Positions 25,399 through 34,057 of a stretch of 64,000 nucleotides of DNA are shown here, piece after piece. The stretch comes from Bin5 sp965200615 (GTDB taxonomy: Bacteria; Chloroflexota; Anaerolineae; Caldilineales; Caldilineaceae), in assembly GCA_965200615.1 (NCBI GenBank), contig OZ241377.1, positions 2,976,001-3,040,000 on the forward strand. The letters are read 5' to 3'. The position numbers were made by a program, and so were the translations under genes. The notes under the pieces were generated by a model that ran no database searches, was not told the DNA's origin, and worked only from the letters and a program-made list of their open reading frames with translations. Each line of letters starts with the position of its first letter. The stretch's first letter is position 1.

Positions 25399-26709
25399 AT
25401 GGCTGATCAGGGCGTCGCGGCGTCAGATTGCCGCATACAGCACGTCGATTTTCACGGTTGGGATGCTGTCAGGCTGAGCAACGGCCTGGTGAGCCTGGTT
25501 GCGGTACCTGACGTCGGCGGCCGCATTATGGCCTACAACTTGGGGGACTACCCCTATCTATGGTTCGACCGCAACCTCGCCGGCAAGCTGTTCTCCGCCG
25601 AAGAAAATATGGGCGACGGCAGCATTGTTGCCTGGAAAAACTATGGCGGCGACAAGACCTGGCCGGCGCCCCAGGGATGGGACAGCCCTGACCAGTGGCA
25701 CGGTCCGCCGGACCCGGTTCTCGACACGGGGCGCTACGCGTTGGAGATCCTGGCCTCGTCGGCCACGGCGGCCGCGATCCGCATGAGAAGCCTGCCCGAC
25801 CCCCGTACCGGTGTACAGATCTCCCGCCAGATCACGCTTCACGCCGGCGGCGGCCGTGTCAGCCTCCACTTGGAGATGACGAATGTCTCCGACCAGGTGC
25901 GATCCTGGGGCATATGGGACATCGTCCAGGTAAATGCCACCAGCCATGATGACAGCGGCCAGGAAACCCACAACGAACAGGCATGGCTCTACATCCCCAC
26001 CAATCCGGACAGCCGCTTCCCACGCGGATTCAACGTCATGTTCGGAGAGGAAGACAACCCTGAATGGCAGCCCGGAGTGCGGCCCGACCTCCTCGGCGCG
26101 CAGTATCTGTACCAGCTCGGCAAGATTGGCATAGATTCAATGGCCGGTTGGGTCGCTTTCGTCAACCAGGCCACCGATTTCGCCTTCTGCCAGTGTTTTA
26201 CCTATTTCCCAGGCGAAGAGTATCCCGATGACGGCGCGTCGGTTGAATGCTGGACGACCGGGCACGGCGAGCCTGTCGGCGGTCTCGATTTCGGCAAACT
26301 CAATCTTTTCCATATGGAGGCCGAGATTCTGGGACCCTTGCGCAGGATGGCTCCCGGTGAAACTCAGAGTCTGGACATCGACTGGTACGTCGCCCGCTGT
26401 CCCGGCCCTATCGTCAATGTGACGAACGCCGGCTGTGCCAATCAGCGATTAAGGGCCGAGTCCATCGATGCGGGAATCCGTCTTACGGGGGTCTTCGGTC
26501 TCTTCCACCTGGGCAACGTGCAGCTGGTTTGGCTGGATGAAGATGAACGTTGCGTGGCAGCCGAAACTCTGGCCCTCGTCAATCCGCTCAACGTGCTGCG
26601 AGTCGACTGCGTACGCAGGCCGCCGCCCGGAGCCCAGGTGGCGCAGTTGCTTCTGTGCGACGCGCAGGGACAGCCCATCTCGCAGTTGGACAGTTGCCCC
26701 ATCCGCTAA
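25399..26709 (+). CDS. DUF4380-like protein, probable galactose-mutarotase fold
   Basis: 436 residues, GGAGGC before the ATG. LVSLVAVPDVGGRIMAYNLG, the NYGGDKTWPAPQGWDSPDQW block and GVQISRQITLHAGGGRVSLH are recognisable as the DUF4380 pattern, which resembles aldose-1-epimerase-like beta-sandwich folds that bind sugars. No leader peptide. The biochemical role of the family is not established. The GH5-like gene follows 19 bases later, so the pair probably handles the same carbohydrate. Confidence 0.65.
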   Translation: MADQGVAASDCRIQHVDFHGWDAVRLSNGLVSLVAVPDVGGRIMAYNLGDYPYLWFDRNLAGKLFSAEENMGDGSIVAWKNYGGDKTWPAPQGWDSPDQWHGPPDPVLDTGRYALEILASSATAAAIRMRSLPDPRTGVQISRQITLHAGGGRVSLHLEMTNVSDQVRSWGIWDIVQVNATSHDDSGQETHNEQAWLYIPTNPDSRFPRGFNVMFGEEDNPEWQPGVRPDLLGAQYLYQLGKIGIDSMAGWVAFVNQATDFAFCQCFTYFPGEEYPDDGASVECWTTGHGEPVGGLDFGKLNLFHMEAEILGPLRRMAPGETQSLDIDWYVARCPGPIVNVTNAGCANQRLRAESIDAGIRLTGVFGLFHLGNVQLVWLDEDERCVAAETLALVNPLNVLRVDCVRRPPPGAQVAQLLLCDAQGQPISQLDSCPIR

Positions 26710-26728
26710 AACCGGGAGGACGAATCAG

Positions 26729-27943
26729 GTGGAATACCTCAGCCCTTATGGACATCTGCGCGGTTTCAATTATGTGCCCAGTACTGCCGTCAACGACATC
26801 GCGTTTTGGCGCGACTACGACGAGGCACTGGTCGAGCGTGAACTGACCTATGCCCAGCGCTTGGGGCTGAACAGCGCCCGCCCTTTCCTCGCCTATGTCG
26901 TCTACGAACACGATCCCAAAAGCTTCCTGGCCCGGCTCAGACATTTCGTGCGTGCGGCCCACGACCGCGGAATCAGCGTCATGCCGGTGGTGTGGGACTC
27001 CTGCTTTGACGACACGCGCCCTACGATCAGTTCGACAGAGAACAAGTGGATTCCCAATCCCGGCGTGCAGCGGTTGGGGCCTGAGTTCTGGCCGGCCGGC
27101 GAAGCATACTGCGCTGACCTGGTGCAGACCCTGGGTGCCGAGCCAGGTCTGGCCATGTGGGACATCATGAACGAACCGCTGATAACCAGTTGGGTTCGTG
27201 AAGATGTTCCCGAGCGGGACGAACGCATGGGCACGATCTGGAACTTTGTGCATCATTTCTGTGGCGTGATGAAGGAACTCGACAGCGCGCATCCGATCAC
27301 GGTTGGCGTGGCCAATGTCGCAACGCTGGCGCATGTGGAGAGGCATGTGGATGTGCTCTCTTATCACGATTATCTACCTACGCGCGCCGCGATCCGCGCC
27401 CAGATCGGAGACGGCATCCGCGTGGCGAAAGCCAACCAGAAACCGATCTTTATCTCGGAACTGGCCTGTCTGGCGCGAGCCAACCCGTACGACGTTGCGC
27501 TGGAAATCTGCCAGGAGGCCGGTATAGGCTGGTATCTGTGGGAGTTGATGATAGGCAAGAGCCGCTGGCGGGACATTCACGGCGTCGTATACCCGGACGG
27601 TACTGTGCGGGACCCCAGTATTGTGGCCGCAATCCAGGGCTTTTTCCGCCGTAGAGGCCCGGACATGATCCCGCCTTCCGTTGACAAGGAAGGAGCCGCC
27701 ACACGGGTACTTGGCCAGGCTAAGGAGTGGCTCGGCACGCCCAACGGTGACTACGGGCAGGGTGTAACGGCGCTTGAAACTATCGTCAACCTGCTGGAGG
27801 CCGGCGAGCACGTGCCGATGAGTGATCCTCCCAGCGCAAGAGTGCTGGCGCTTGCCGAGGCAGAAGAGAACGAATCCAGTCGCGCCGAACTGGTCCGCCT
27901 CATGGCCTTGTGGAGTGAAGCCTTGTCGGCGGCAGTATCCTGA
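26729..27943 (+). CDS. GH5-like (beta/alpha)8 glycoside hydrolase
   Basis: 404 residues from the GTG at 26729 (GGGAGGA at 14-8 bases upstream); longer reading into the previous gene is a shadow. The barrel starts RGFNYVPSTAVNDIAFW. The acid/base Glu is in LAMWDIMNEPLITSW near residue 155, and the nucleophile Glu in KPIFISELACLARANP near residue 245, the usual separation for clan GH-A. IGWYLWELMIGKSRWRDIHG is the last barrel strand with the substrate Trp. It lacks a signal peptide, so it should cleave imported oligosaccharides. Residues 310-404 are a helical tail outside the barrel. Confidence 0.82.
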   Translation: MEYLSPYGHLRGFNYVPSTAVNDIAFWRDYDEALVERELTYAQRLGLNSARPFLAYVVYEHDPKSFLARLRHFVRAAHDRGISVMPVVWDSCFDDTRPTISSTENKWIPNPGVQRLGPEFWPAGEAYCADLVQTLGAEPGLAMWDIMNEPLITSWVREDVPERDERMGTIWNFVHHFCGVMKELDSAHPITVGVANVATLAHVERHVDVLSYHDYLPTRAAIRAQIGDGIRVAKANQKPIFISELACLARANPYDVALEICQEAGIGWYLWELMIGKSRWRDIHGVVYPDGTVRDPSIVAAIQGFFRRRGPDMIPPSVDKEGAATRVLGQAKEWLGTPNGDYGQGVTALETIVNLLEAGEHVPMSDPPSARVLALAEAEENESSRAELVRLMALWSEALSAAVS

Positions 27944-28035
27944 AAGGGAACGTCCTTAGAAGTCACTGTCGGAAACTTAATGGTTTACGAAATACGCAGG
28001 TCTTGAATAGAAAGGGATGCCGAAAGGAAACAAGA

Positions 28036-28686
28036 ATGCGAACCTTGGTCTTTTGCGACGACAGCGCACATCCGGCCTCTCTGACCCGGGACGGGCTGGC
28101 TGCGCTGGAGGGCTGCGGCCTCGAGTTTGACTGGGTGGAGGATCCCACTGACTGGCGGACCGAGCGTTTGGATCAGTACCCGCTCGTCATCTTCTCCAAA
28201 GCCAACAACCGCTCACAGGATGATCATGAACCATGGGCCACCGAGGAGACCGGAAAGGCGTTTGTCGACTATGTCGCCGCCGGCAACGCCATCCTTTTTC
28301 TCCATTCGGGAACGGCCCTGTACGACAACTCTCCGTCTCTTTGCCGCCTGATGGGCGGGATTTTCACTGGCCACCCGGCGCAGTGTCCGGTGACCGTCGC
28401 GCCGCGCGCCGACCATCCGCTGACCTCAGGCAGCGCAACCTTTACGCTGATGGACGAGCATTACATGATGGAGATGAACGATCCCGATGTGGATCTCTTT
28501 CTCCATTCCGAATCCGAGCATGGCAGACAGCCGGCCGGCTGGACCCGCACGCAAGGCAAGGGCCGAGTCTGCGTCGTGACGCCCGGGCACAACCCGGAGG
28601 TCTGGCGCCATCCCTCTTTCCAGGCCCTGTTGCGCAACTGTTTGTCGTGGTGCATACCGGAAGGCAAGCGAGGAGAGGAGCAGTGA
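28036..28686 (+). CDS. ThuA-like (trehalose-utilisation) domain protein
   Basis: 216 residues from the ATG at 28036 with AAAGGA 8-13 bases upstream; a TTG at 28003 in the same frame is less likely. The class I glutamine amidotransferase-like fold of ThuA is recognisable: LVFCDDSAHPASLTRDGLAA, YPLVIFSKANNRSQDD, FVDYVAAGNAILFLHSGTAL, ADHPLTSG and GRVCVVTPGHNPEVWRHPSF. ThuA-type proteins occur in sugar-use clusters beside Gfo/Idh oxidoreductases; the reaction is unknown. Its stop overlaps the aldo/keto reductase start (GTGA). Confidence 0.82.
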   Translation: MRTLVFCDDSAHPASLTRDGLAALEGCGLEFDWVEDPTDWRTERLDQYPLVIFSKANNRSQDDHEPWATEETGKAFVDYVAAGNAILFLHSGTALYDNSPSLCRLMGGIFTGHPAQCPVTVAPRADHPLTSGSATFTLMDEHYMMEMNDPDVDLFLHSESEHGRQPAGWTRTQGKGRVCVVTPGHNPEVWRHPSFQALLRNCLSWCIPEGKRGEEQ

Positions 28687-29639
28687 CTATGGCCGCTCCG
28701 ATGTTGCCCCGCAGGCGGCTCGGCCGCACTGAACTTGATATTCCCGTAATTCCGTTTGGCACGCTGGGATTCAGCAACAATTTCGGTTTCGTCAGCGATG
28801 AGGATGCCGTCGGCCTCATAAGACATGCGATATCGTTGGGAGCCAATCACTTTGACTGTTCCCGATGCTACGGGGACTCGATGCGCAAGCTGGGCCTGGC
28901 CTTGCTCGATATCCCGCGCCAGGATGTAATCATCACGGGGCGTCTGTGCTGTCACTCCGATGCGCCCTGGGGTGGCTATCACGGGGCAGGAGAAGCGGAC
29001 TACTCAGCCGAACGCGCCGTCCGCGACGTGGAGGACCAGCTGGAGCTGCTTGGGACCGACTACTTCGACGGCATGATGATCCACGACCCCAAGCGGATTG
29101 AACCCACGCTGGCCAGAGACGGTTCCCTTGCAGGTCTGCTGCAACTCAAGGCACGTGGCCTTGTGCGAAACGTTGGGTACGGAATGGAACCGCACGACTT
29201 CCACTTGCAAGCAATTGCAACGGGGGATGTCGACCTGCTCCTCTGCTTCAACGACTATAACCTCGTCCGCCAGACGGCCGCCGACAAGATACTTCCCGCT
29301 GCCGCCGCCGCCGATGTAGGCGTCCTGAACGCCTGGGCGATCCTGCGCGGCCTGCTGACCGGGGTCGACATTGACGAGGTCAGGACGCAACGTCGCTACC
29401 GGGGCGACGACGACCCGGAGGCTGCCCGCGCTTACTGGAACTGGTGCCGGGAGGAACAGATCGATCTACTGCAGTTGGCGATCCAGTTCTGCCTGCGAGA
29501 AAGGCGTATCCATGGTAACCCGATAGGCAGTCTGAATTTAGAACAGCTGGAGGCCAACATTCGCGCCGCTTCGACGCCTCTGGACGATAGCGTTTGGACC
29601 AGATTCCAGGAACGGTTCGGAGTCGAGGCGCCACAGTGA
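28683..29639 (+). CDS. Aldo/keto reductase, first of a tandem pair
   Basis: 318 residues from GTG 28683, which overlaps the ThuA stop by 4 bases and aligns without gap to the start of its neighbour; ATG 28689 is the alternative. RRRLGRTELDIPVIPFGTL, NHFDCSRCYGDSMRKLGLAL, the DGMMIHDP strand, NVGYGMEPH and LRERRIHGNPIGSLNLEQLE show the family barrel. The catalytic Tyr lies in CYGDS and the Asp in FDCSR. Such reductases use NAD(P)H to interconvert keto sugars and alcohols. Its twin at 29734 is highly similar. Confidence 0.9.
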   Translation: MTMAAPMLPRRRLGRTELDIPVIPFGTLGFSNNFGFVSDEDAVGLIRHAISLGANHFDCSRCYGDSMRKLGLALLDIPRQDVIITGRLCCHSDAPWGGYHGAGEADYSAERAVRDVEDQLELLGTDYFDGMMIHDPKRIEPTLARDGSLAGLLQLKARGLVRNVGYGMEPHDFHLQAIATGDVDLLLCFNDYNLVRQTAADKILPAAAAADVGVLNAWAILRGLLTGVDIDEVRTQRRYRGDDDPEAARAYWNWCREEQIDLLQLAIQFCLRERRIHGNPIGSLNLEQLEANIRAASTPLDDSVWTRFQERFGVEAPQ

Positions 29640-29733
29640 GCAGATCAGCGCAATTCAGTCATTTGGCAGGGCGAGCCGTGTTGCAAGACGGCTCGAAATA
29701 GTATACGCGTGGAGCCAATTCAGGAGGCAAGCA

Positions 29734-30684
29734 ATGACCCAAACTCCACCGCCGGCGCCGCGCCGCCGGCTCGGCCGGACTGAACTCTCAGTACCCGTCA
29801 TTCCCTTCGGGACGCAGGGGTTCGGCAACCACTTCGGTTTTGTCAGCGACGAGGACGCGGTTGCCCTGATCAAACATGCGGTGTCGCTGGGCGTCAATCA
29901 TTTTGACTGCGCCCGCTGTTACGGGGATTCTTTGCGGAAACTCGGTCTGGCGCTGCGCGAGATCCGGCGCGAGGATGTCATAATCACAGGCCGTCTCTGC
30001 TGCCACTCGAACGCGCCGTGGGGCGGCTACCGGGGAGACGGCGAGGCCGACTTTTCGGCCGAACGGGTAATCCGGGACGTGGAGGACCAGCTGGAGATTC
30101 TGAGCACCGATTACTTCGACGGCATGCTGATTCACGACCCGACGCGCATCGAACCCACCCTGGCCAAAGACGGCACACTGGCCGGCCTGCTGCAGCTGAA
30201 GGCGAAGGGGTTGGTGCGCAACGCGGGATACGGGATGCGTGAGCATCATTTCCACCAGGAGGCGATCGCGACCGGCGACGTCGATCTCATCCTGTGCTTC
30301 AATGACTACAACCTCATCCGGCAGACTGCCGCCGGGTCCGTTCTGCCGGCGGCGGCGGCGGCAGACGTTGGCGTGATGAACGGCTGGTCGATCCTGCGCG
30401 GGCTGCTGACCGGCGCCGATATCGACAAGGCCAGGGAGCAGGGGCGTTACAGGAACGACGAGGACGTCGACGCGGCGCGGGGCATCTGGCAGTGGTGCCG
30501 CGAAGAGCAGATTGATCTCTTACAGCTGGCGATCCAGTTCTGTCTGCGCGAAGATCGCATCCACGGCAACCCGATCGGCAGCTTGAACGTGGAGCAGCTG
30601 GAGGCGAATATACGAGCTGCGGCAACGCCGGTAGACGATAGCATTTGGAGGAAGTTTGAGGCGGAGTTTGGCGTTGCCGCGTAG
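29734..30684 (+). CDS. Aldo/keto reductase, second of a tandem pair
   Basis: 316 residues, GGAGGCA before the ATG. It matches the preceding reductase along its whole length (RRRLGRTELSVPVIPFGTQG, HFDCARCYGDSLRKLG, FDGMLIHDPTRIEPTLAKDG), with many conservative differences, so the duplication is not recent. Catalytic Tyr (CYGDS), Asp (FDCAR) and the C-terminal cofactor-binding segment are kept, and both copies look functional. Their substrates may have diverged. Confidence 0.92.
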   Translation: MTQTPPPAPRRRLGRTELSVPVIPFGTQGFGNHFGFVSDEDAVALIKHAVSLGVNHFDCARCYGDSLRKLGLALREIRREDVIITGRLCCHSNAPWGGYRGDGEADFSAERVIRDVEDQLEILSTDYFDGMLIHDPTRIEPTLAKDGTLAGLLQLKAKGLVRNAGYGMREHHFHQEAIATGDVDLILCFNDYNLIRQTAAGSVLPAAAAADVGVMNGWSILRGLLTGADIDKAREQGRYRNDEDVDAARGIWQWCREEQIDLLQLAIQFCLREDRIHGNPIGSLNVEQLEANIRAAATPVDDSIWRKFEAEFGVAA

Positions 30685-30749
30685 ACATAGGGTAGCGTTC
30701 CCGCGTGCGCAGCGGTCTCACAGAGGCAAATGGGGCTTGATGATTTCGT

Positions 30750-30779
30750 TTGACATTAAAAGGAGCGCTGGCATACTAT
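30750..30779 (+). promoter_or_regulatory. Promoter of the decayed SBP copy
   Basis: TTGACA (30750-30755), 18-base spacer, TACTAT (30774-30779). A matching promoter (TTGACA, 18 bases, TATTAT) precedes the intact paralogue at 32227-32256. Confidence 0.65.
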
Positions 30780-30790
30780 ACCGCTGGCAG

Positions 30791-30825
30791 GGCTGGGAGG
30801 GAGAAATTTTCTGACACCTCTCACC
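30791..30825 (+). promoter_or_regulatory. Leader hairpin, copy 1
   Basis: TGGGAGG (30794-30800) can pair with CCTCTCA (30817-30823), including one G-U, and GG (30791-30792) with CC beyond one bulge. The 3' strand lies in CTGACACCTCTC, which is identical in the second leader. Confidence 0.45.
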
Positions 30826-30892
30826 GAATCCGTTTTCGTATTCCGCATTCGTACCCATTTGTCGTGAAGGAATTTACACAAGAAGACTTACG

Positions 30893-31947
30893 ATGAAGCT
30901 GAAACAGCGGTTAAGCAGGTGTGGATTCCTGACTTTGGCAGGCGCGACGGGCGGCGCGGCAGTTCTGGCGGCCTGCGCACCGGTGGCAGCGCCGGTTGAC
31001 CAGGCGGCCGTTTCGGATTCGGGAGAGGCGATGCCAGATGTGGAGCCGGTTACGGTGCGGGCGTATATGGGCGAGCGCTACACGCCAACACCATGGACCA
31101 GCCGATCGGCCGAGAACCCTATCGTCATCAACGCGCCGCGTATTCTCGCCGAGCGCTACCGGGAGGAAAACCCTGGAACTGAGATCGTTTACGAAGAAGG
31201 CGCCGCGGGCGAGGACGAATTCGCCTGGCTCACTGCCGGCGCCGCTGCGGGGACGGCGCCGAACCTGGTGCGCAACCCGCACAATTTCGCCGTGCAGAAC
31301 GGTTGGGCGGTACCGATGGACGACTACCTCGCCCAGCCCAACCGCTACGCGCCGGAATATGATACGTGGAAAGACATTTTCTGGCCCAACTTCATGACCT
31401 CGCTTGTTCAGCCGGATGGGAAAATCTACTGTGCACCAATCGACAACATCTGGCCCAACATCCAGGTCGGCCTGGCCTACAACAAAGATTTACTCGATGA
31501 ACTGGGCCTGGATCCGCCTGACACCTGGACTGCCGAAAAGGAGGTGGCCAGGGCTTTGAAGGAGGCCGGCGGCGGATTGGCTCCCTGGCCGGGAGAGGCA
31601 GCTTCAGGAAACCTGTGGCCTTTAGCGCTGCAGATCCTGCCACCAATGATGCAGGCAATCTGCCAGGAAATGGACCTCAACGGCGACAAGTTCGTCGGTA
31701 TCGAAGAGGCGTTGCCGGCTTATCGAGCCGGTATCATCGGGCCCAATACGCCAGTCTATAGACGCGCCTTTGCCGAAATGTACGAACTGGCCAGCTACTG
31801 GGTTGACGGCTTCAACACCGTTGACATCGATCTGCTTTGGCGACAAGGGGGGCCGGGTTGCGCTATACCGGTACGTGGGAGTTCTCGCAACTGGCCAACG
31901 ATCCCAATATCACCTTTGAGCGCGGCTTCCTGCCACCGCCAATATAA
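30893..31947 (+). pseudogene. Decayed sugar SBP, tandem copy of the 32405 gene
   Basis: The first 320 residues match the intact SBP at 32405 almost throughout (DVEPVTVRAYMGERYTPTPW, IYCAPIDNIWPNIQVGLAYN). Near 31850 eight bases stand where the paralogue has nine, so the frame shifts; the other frame continues GLRYTGTWEFSQLANDPN and FERGFLPPP, then ends in TAA at 31945-31947. The last 150 or so residues of the protein are gone. The twin-arginine is also lost (LSRCGFLTL instead of LSRRSFLTL). These three changes mark it as dead. Confidence 0.9.
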
Positions 31948-32226
31948 TATCTGTGCAATCGTCCTCTGGTGCGCACTTTGTCATTTTCGGTCTCCCAGGA
32001 ACCAGGATTGATTTGGTTTTGACTTTAGCAGATGCGATCTTCGCTTCGATCTGCGCCCCTCTCTCAAGACCTCTTGTTTACTAAAGCGTTTGATTCCCTT
32101 CAGTTCCTGGTCCCCCATCCACTTGGCCTCAGGCCGCTAGATTGGTCAAGAAAACGTAGTATCCATCCAGTTCGGTAGAGCGTCATGGATGATCCTGATT
32201 CACCCGAGGCAGTCAGGGGGAATGGT
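31948..32226. other. Intergenic stretch, no gene seen
   Basis: This 279-base stretch follows the broken SBP and precedes the next promoter. It no longer resembles the C-terminal half of the paralogue in any frame I read, and I see no RNA gene or terminator in it. Confidence 0.5.
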
Positions 32227-32256
32227 TTGACATGGGAGTGATCGTTGGTTTATTAT
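32227..32256 (+). promoter_or_regulatory. Sigma70-type promoter of the intact SBP operon
   Basis: TTGACA (32227-32232), 18-base spacer, TATTAT (32251-32256): a full consensus -35 and 5 of 6 in the -10. It should drive the SBP at 32405 and the downstream permeases. Confidence 0.7.
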
Positions 32257-32266
32257 GCGGCGGGCA

Positions 32267-32303
32267 CGGCTGAGAGGAAAGCATTCTCTGACACCTCTCG
32301 CCG
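32267..32303 (+). promoter_or_regulatory. Leader hairpin, copy 2
   Basis: CGGC-T-GAGAGG (32267-32277) pairs with CCTCTCGCCG (32294-32303): ten pairs with one bulged T and a 16-base loop. It starts just downstream of the promoter. Copy 1 keeps the core stem with an A-U to G-U change. Confidence 0.5.
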
Positions 32304-32404
32304 GACCCAACGAATGGCTGGACTACTCCCGCACTCACCAAAGTCTATTATCGTATTCCGCAACCGTATACACTTGCAGTTAAGGCCTTTACCCAAGGAG
32401 AGTC

Positions 32405-33970
32405 ATGACCATGCAGAAACGACAGTTGAGCAGACGCAGTTTCCTGACTCTGGCAGGTGCAACTGGTGGCGCCGCGTTACTCGCTGCCTGTGCTCCCGCG
32501 GAGGTTGAAGTCGACCAGTCAGCCGCAGCCGACGATTCGGGAGAGGCCATGCCCGATGTTGACCGCGTGCCGGTGCGCGTTTGGATTGGAGGCAGTTATA
32601 CGCCAACCGAATGGACCAGCCGTTCGGCCGAGAATCCCATCGTCGTCAACGCGCCGCGCATCCTCGCCGAGCGCTACCACGAGGAGAACCCCGGCACAGA
32701 GATCGTGTACGAAGAGGGCCCTGGCGGTGAGGACTATTTCGCCTGGCTGACGGCCGGGGCGACGGCGGGCACGGCGCCCAACCTGGTTCGCAGCACGCAC
32801 AATTTTGCGGTGCAGAATGGTTGGGCAGTTCCGATAGACGACTACCTTGCCCAGCCCAACCGCTACGCGCCGGATTATGATAAGTGGATAGACATCTTCT
32901 ATCCGACCTTCATGAACTCGCTGATTCAGCCGGACGGCAAGATTTACTGCGCACCGATCGACAACATCTGGCCTAACATCGAGGTCGGGCTGGCCTACAA
33001 CAAGGAGACGTTCGACAGCATGGGGCTGGAACCGCCATCGACGTGGAGCGCACAGATGGAGGTGTCCAGGGCGCTGAAAGAGGCTGGTGACGGACTGGCG
33101 CCCTGGCAGGTTGAGCAGGCGACCGGCAACCTGTGGCCTCTGGCGCTGCAGATCCTGCCCTCGATGATGCAGCCGATCTGCCCGGATATGGACCTCAACG
33201 GGGACAAGTTCGTTGGCGTAGATGAGGCGCTCCCCGCCTACCGCGCCGGCATTATCGGTCCCAATACACCGATCTACAAGCGCGCTTTTGAAGAGATGTA
33301 CGAGCTGGCAACCTACTGGATTGACGCCTTTAACACGGTCGACATCGACCTGCTTTGGCGAGAGGGCAAAGTGGGGCTGCGCTATTCCGGGTCGTGGGAG
33401 TTTTCGCGCATGGCCAATGACCCCAATGTAACTTTCGAGAGAGGCTTTCTGCCACCCCCGCTCCCCAACAGCAGTGAGATTCCAGCTACGGACAGCACGC
33501 CCGGCGCGACCGACCCGCCGCGCACGACTGCCGGTGACGGAACAGTGCCCGGCGATCTGCTGACCGCCATCCAGGGATCAGAGTTTGTCACGATGGCGTC
33601 CTCGACAGAAAAGGACGGCAATCTGGAACAGACGATCGATTTCTGGATGTTCCTTACCGAACCGCAGAACAACGCATTCCTCGTCAATGAGAACCAGGCG
33701 CGCATTTCTTCGGCCGTGGACGCGCCGCTCGGATCGATTTGGCAGGAGATTGCCACCTTCAAGTTGCCCCTCTATGAGTACGCCATCGCCTGGTGGGGCC
33801 AGGGCTGGTATTGGGACAATGACAACTTCATGCGATGGCGGCCGGTCTTCATCGAATGGATTACCGGCCAGATCGATGAAGCAACCTTCTACGAGCGGCA
33901 GGAAGAGGAGTTTGCCGCCGGCGCGCAGCGCTACGAAGAGATTCTGCAGGAGCAGACCGACGACAGCTAG
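32405..33970 (+). CDS. Sugar ABC transporter solute-binding lipoprotein
   Basis: 521 residues, CAAGGAG before the ATG at 32405. The leader has both twin arginines (LSRRSFLTLAGATGG) and a lipobox ending at Cys29 (LLAAC). The mature part is a family-1 binding fold: GAAxx-type TAGTAPNLVRSTHNFAVQNG, GKIYCAPIDNIWPNIEVGLA, DIDLLWREGKVGLRYSGSWE. It is longer than the 440-residue type, with an extra loop near 360-390 (PATDSTPGATDPPRTTAG). The decayed tandem copy upstream shows ancestral duplication. Permeases follow after a small secreted protein gene. The ligand is unknown. Confidence 0.92.
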   Translation: MTMQKRQLSRRSFLTLAGATGGAALLAACAPAEVEVDQSAAADDSGEAMPDVDRVPVRVWIGGSYTPTEWTSRSAENPIVVNAPRILAERYHEENPGTEIVYEEGPGGEDYFAWLTAGATAGTAPNLVRSTHNFAVQNGWAVPIDDYLAQPNRYAPDYDKWIDIFYPTFMNSLIQPDGKIYCAPIDNIWPNIEVGLAYNKETFDSMGLEPPSTWSAQMEVSRALKEAGDGLAPWQVEQATGNLWPLALQILPSMMQPICPDMDLNGDKFVGVDEALPAYRAGIIGPNTPIYKRAFEEMYELATYWIDAFNTVDIDLLWREGKVGLRYSGSWEFSRMANDPNVTFERGFLPPPLPNSSEIPATDSTPGATDPPRTTAGDGTVPGDLLTAIQGSEFVTMASSTEKDGNLEQTIDFWMFLTEPQNNAFLVNENQARISSAVDAPLGSIWQEIATFKLPLYEYAIAWWGQGWYWDNDNFMRWRPVFIEWITGQIDEATFYERQEEEFAAGAQRYEEILQEQTDDS

Positions 33971-33982
33971 GAATCAGTATGA

Positions 33983-34021
33983 GCCGGTGGTCAGCGCCGC
34001 TCCAGAGCGCTGACCACCGGC
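33983..34021 (+). other. Perfect 15-bp hairpin after the SBP gene
   Basis: GCCGGTGGTCAGCGC (33983-33997) and GCGCTGACCACCGGC (34007-34021) pair without mismatch around a 9-base loop, starting 12 bases after the SBP stop. No T-tract follows. By analogy with the malE-malF intergenic hairpins of enteric bacteria it may raise SBP over permease expression by protecting or attenuating the message. Confidence 0.6.
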
Positions 34022-34057
34022 CGCGGACAACTGGCATCTGGTCACTGATATTTGCCA

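Noticed and set aside
32262..32305. TPP riboswitch, because GGCTGAGA occurs in the leader
   Set aside because: Only this 8-base piece matches the THI box; the CTGATCTGGATAATGCC-type segment and the rest of the fold are missing, and the downstream gene is a sugar SBP.
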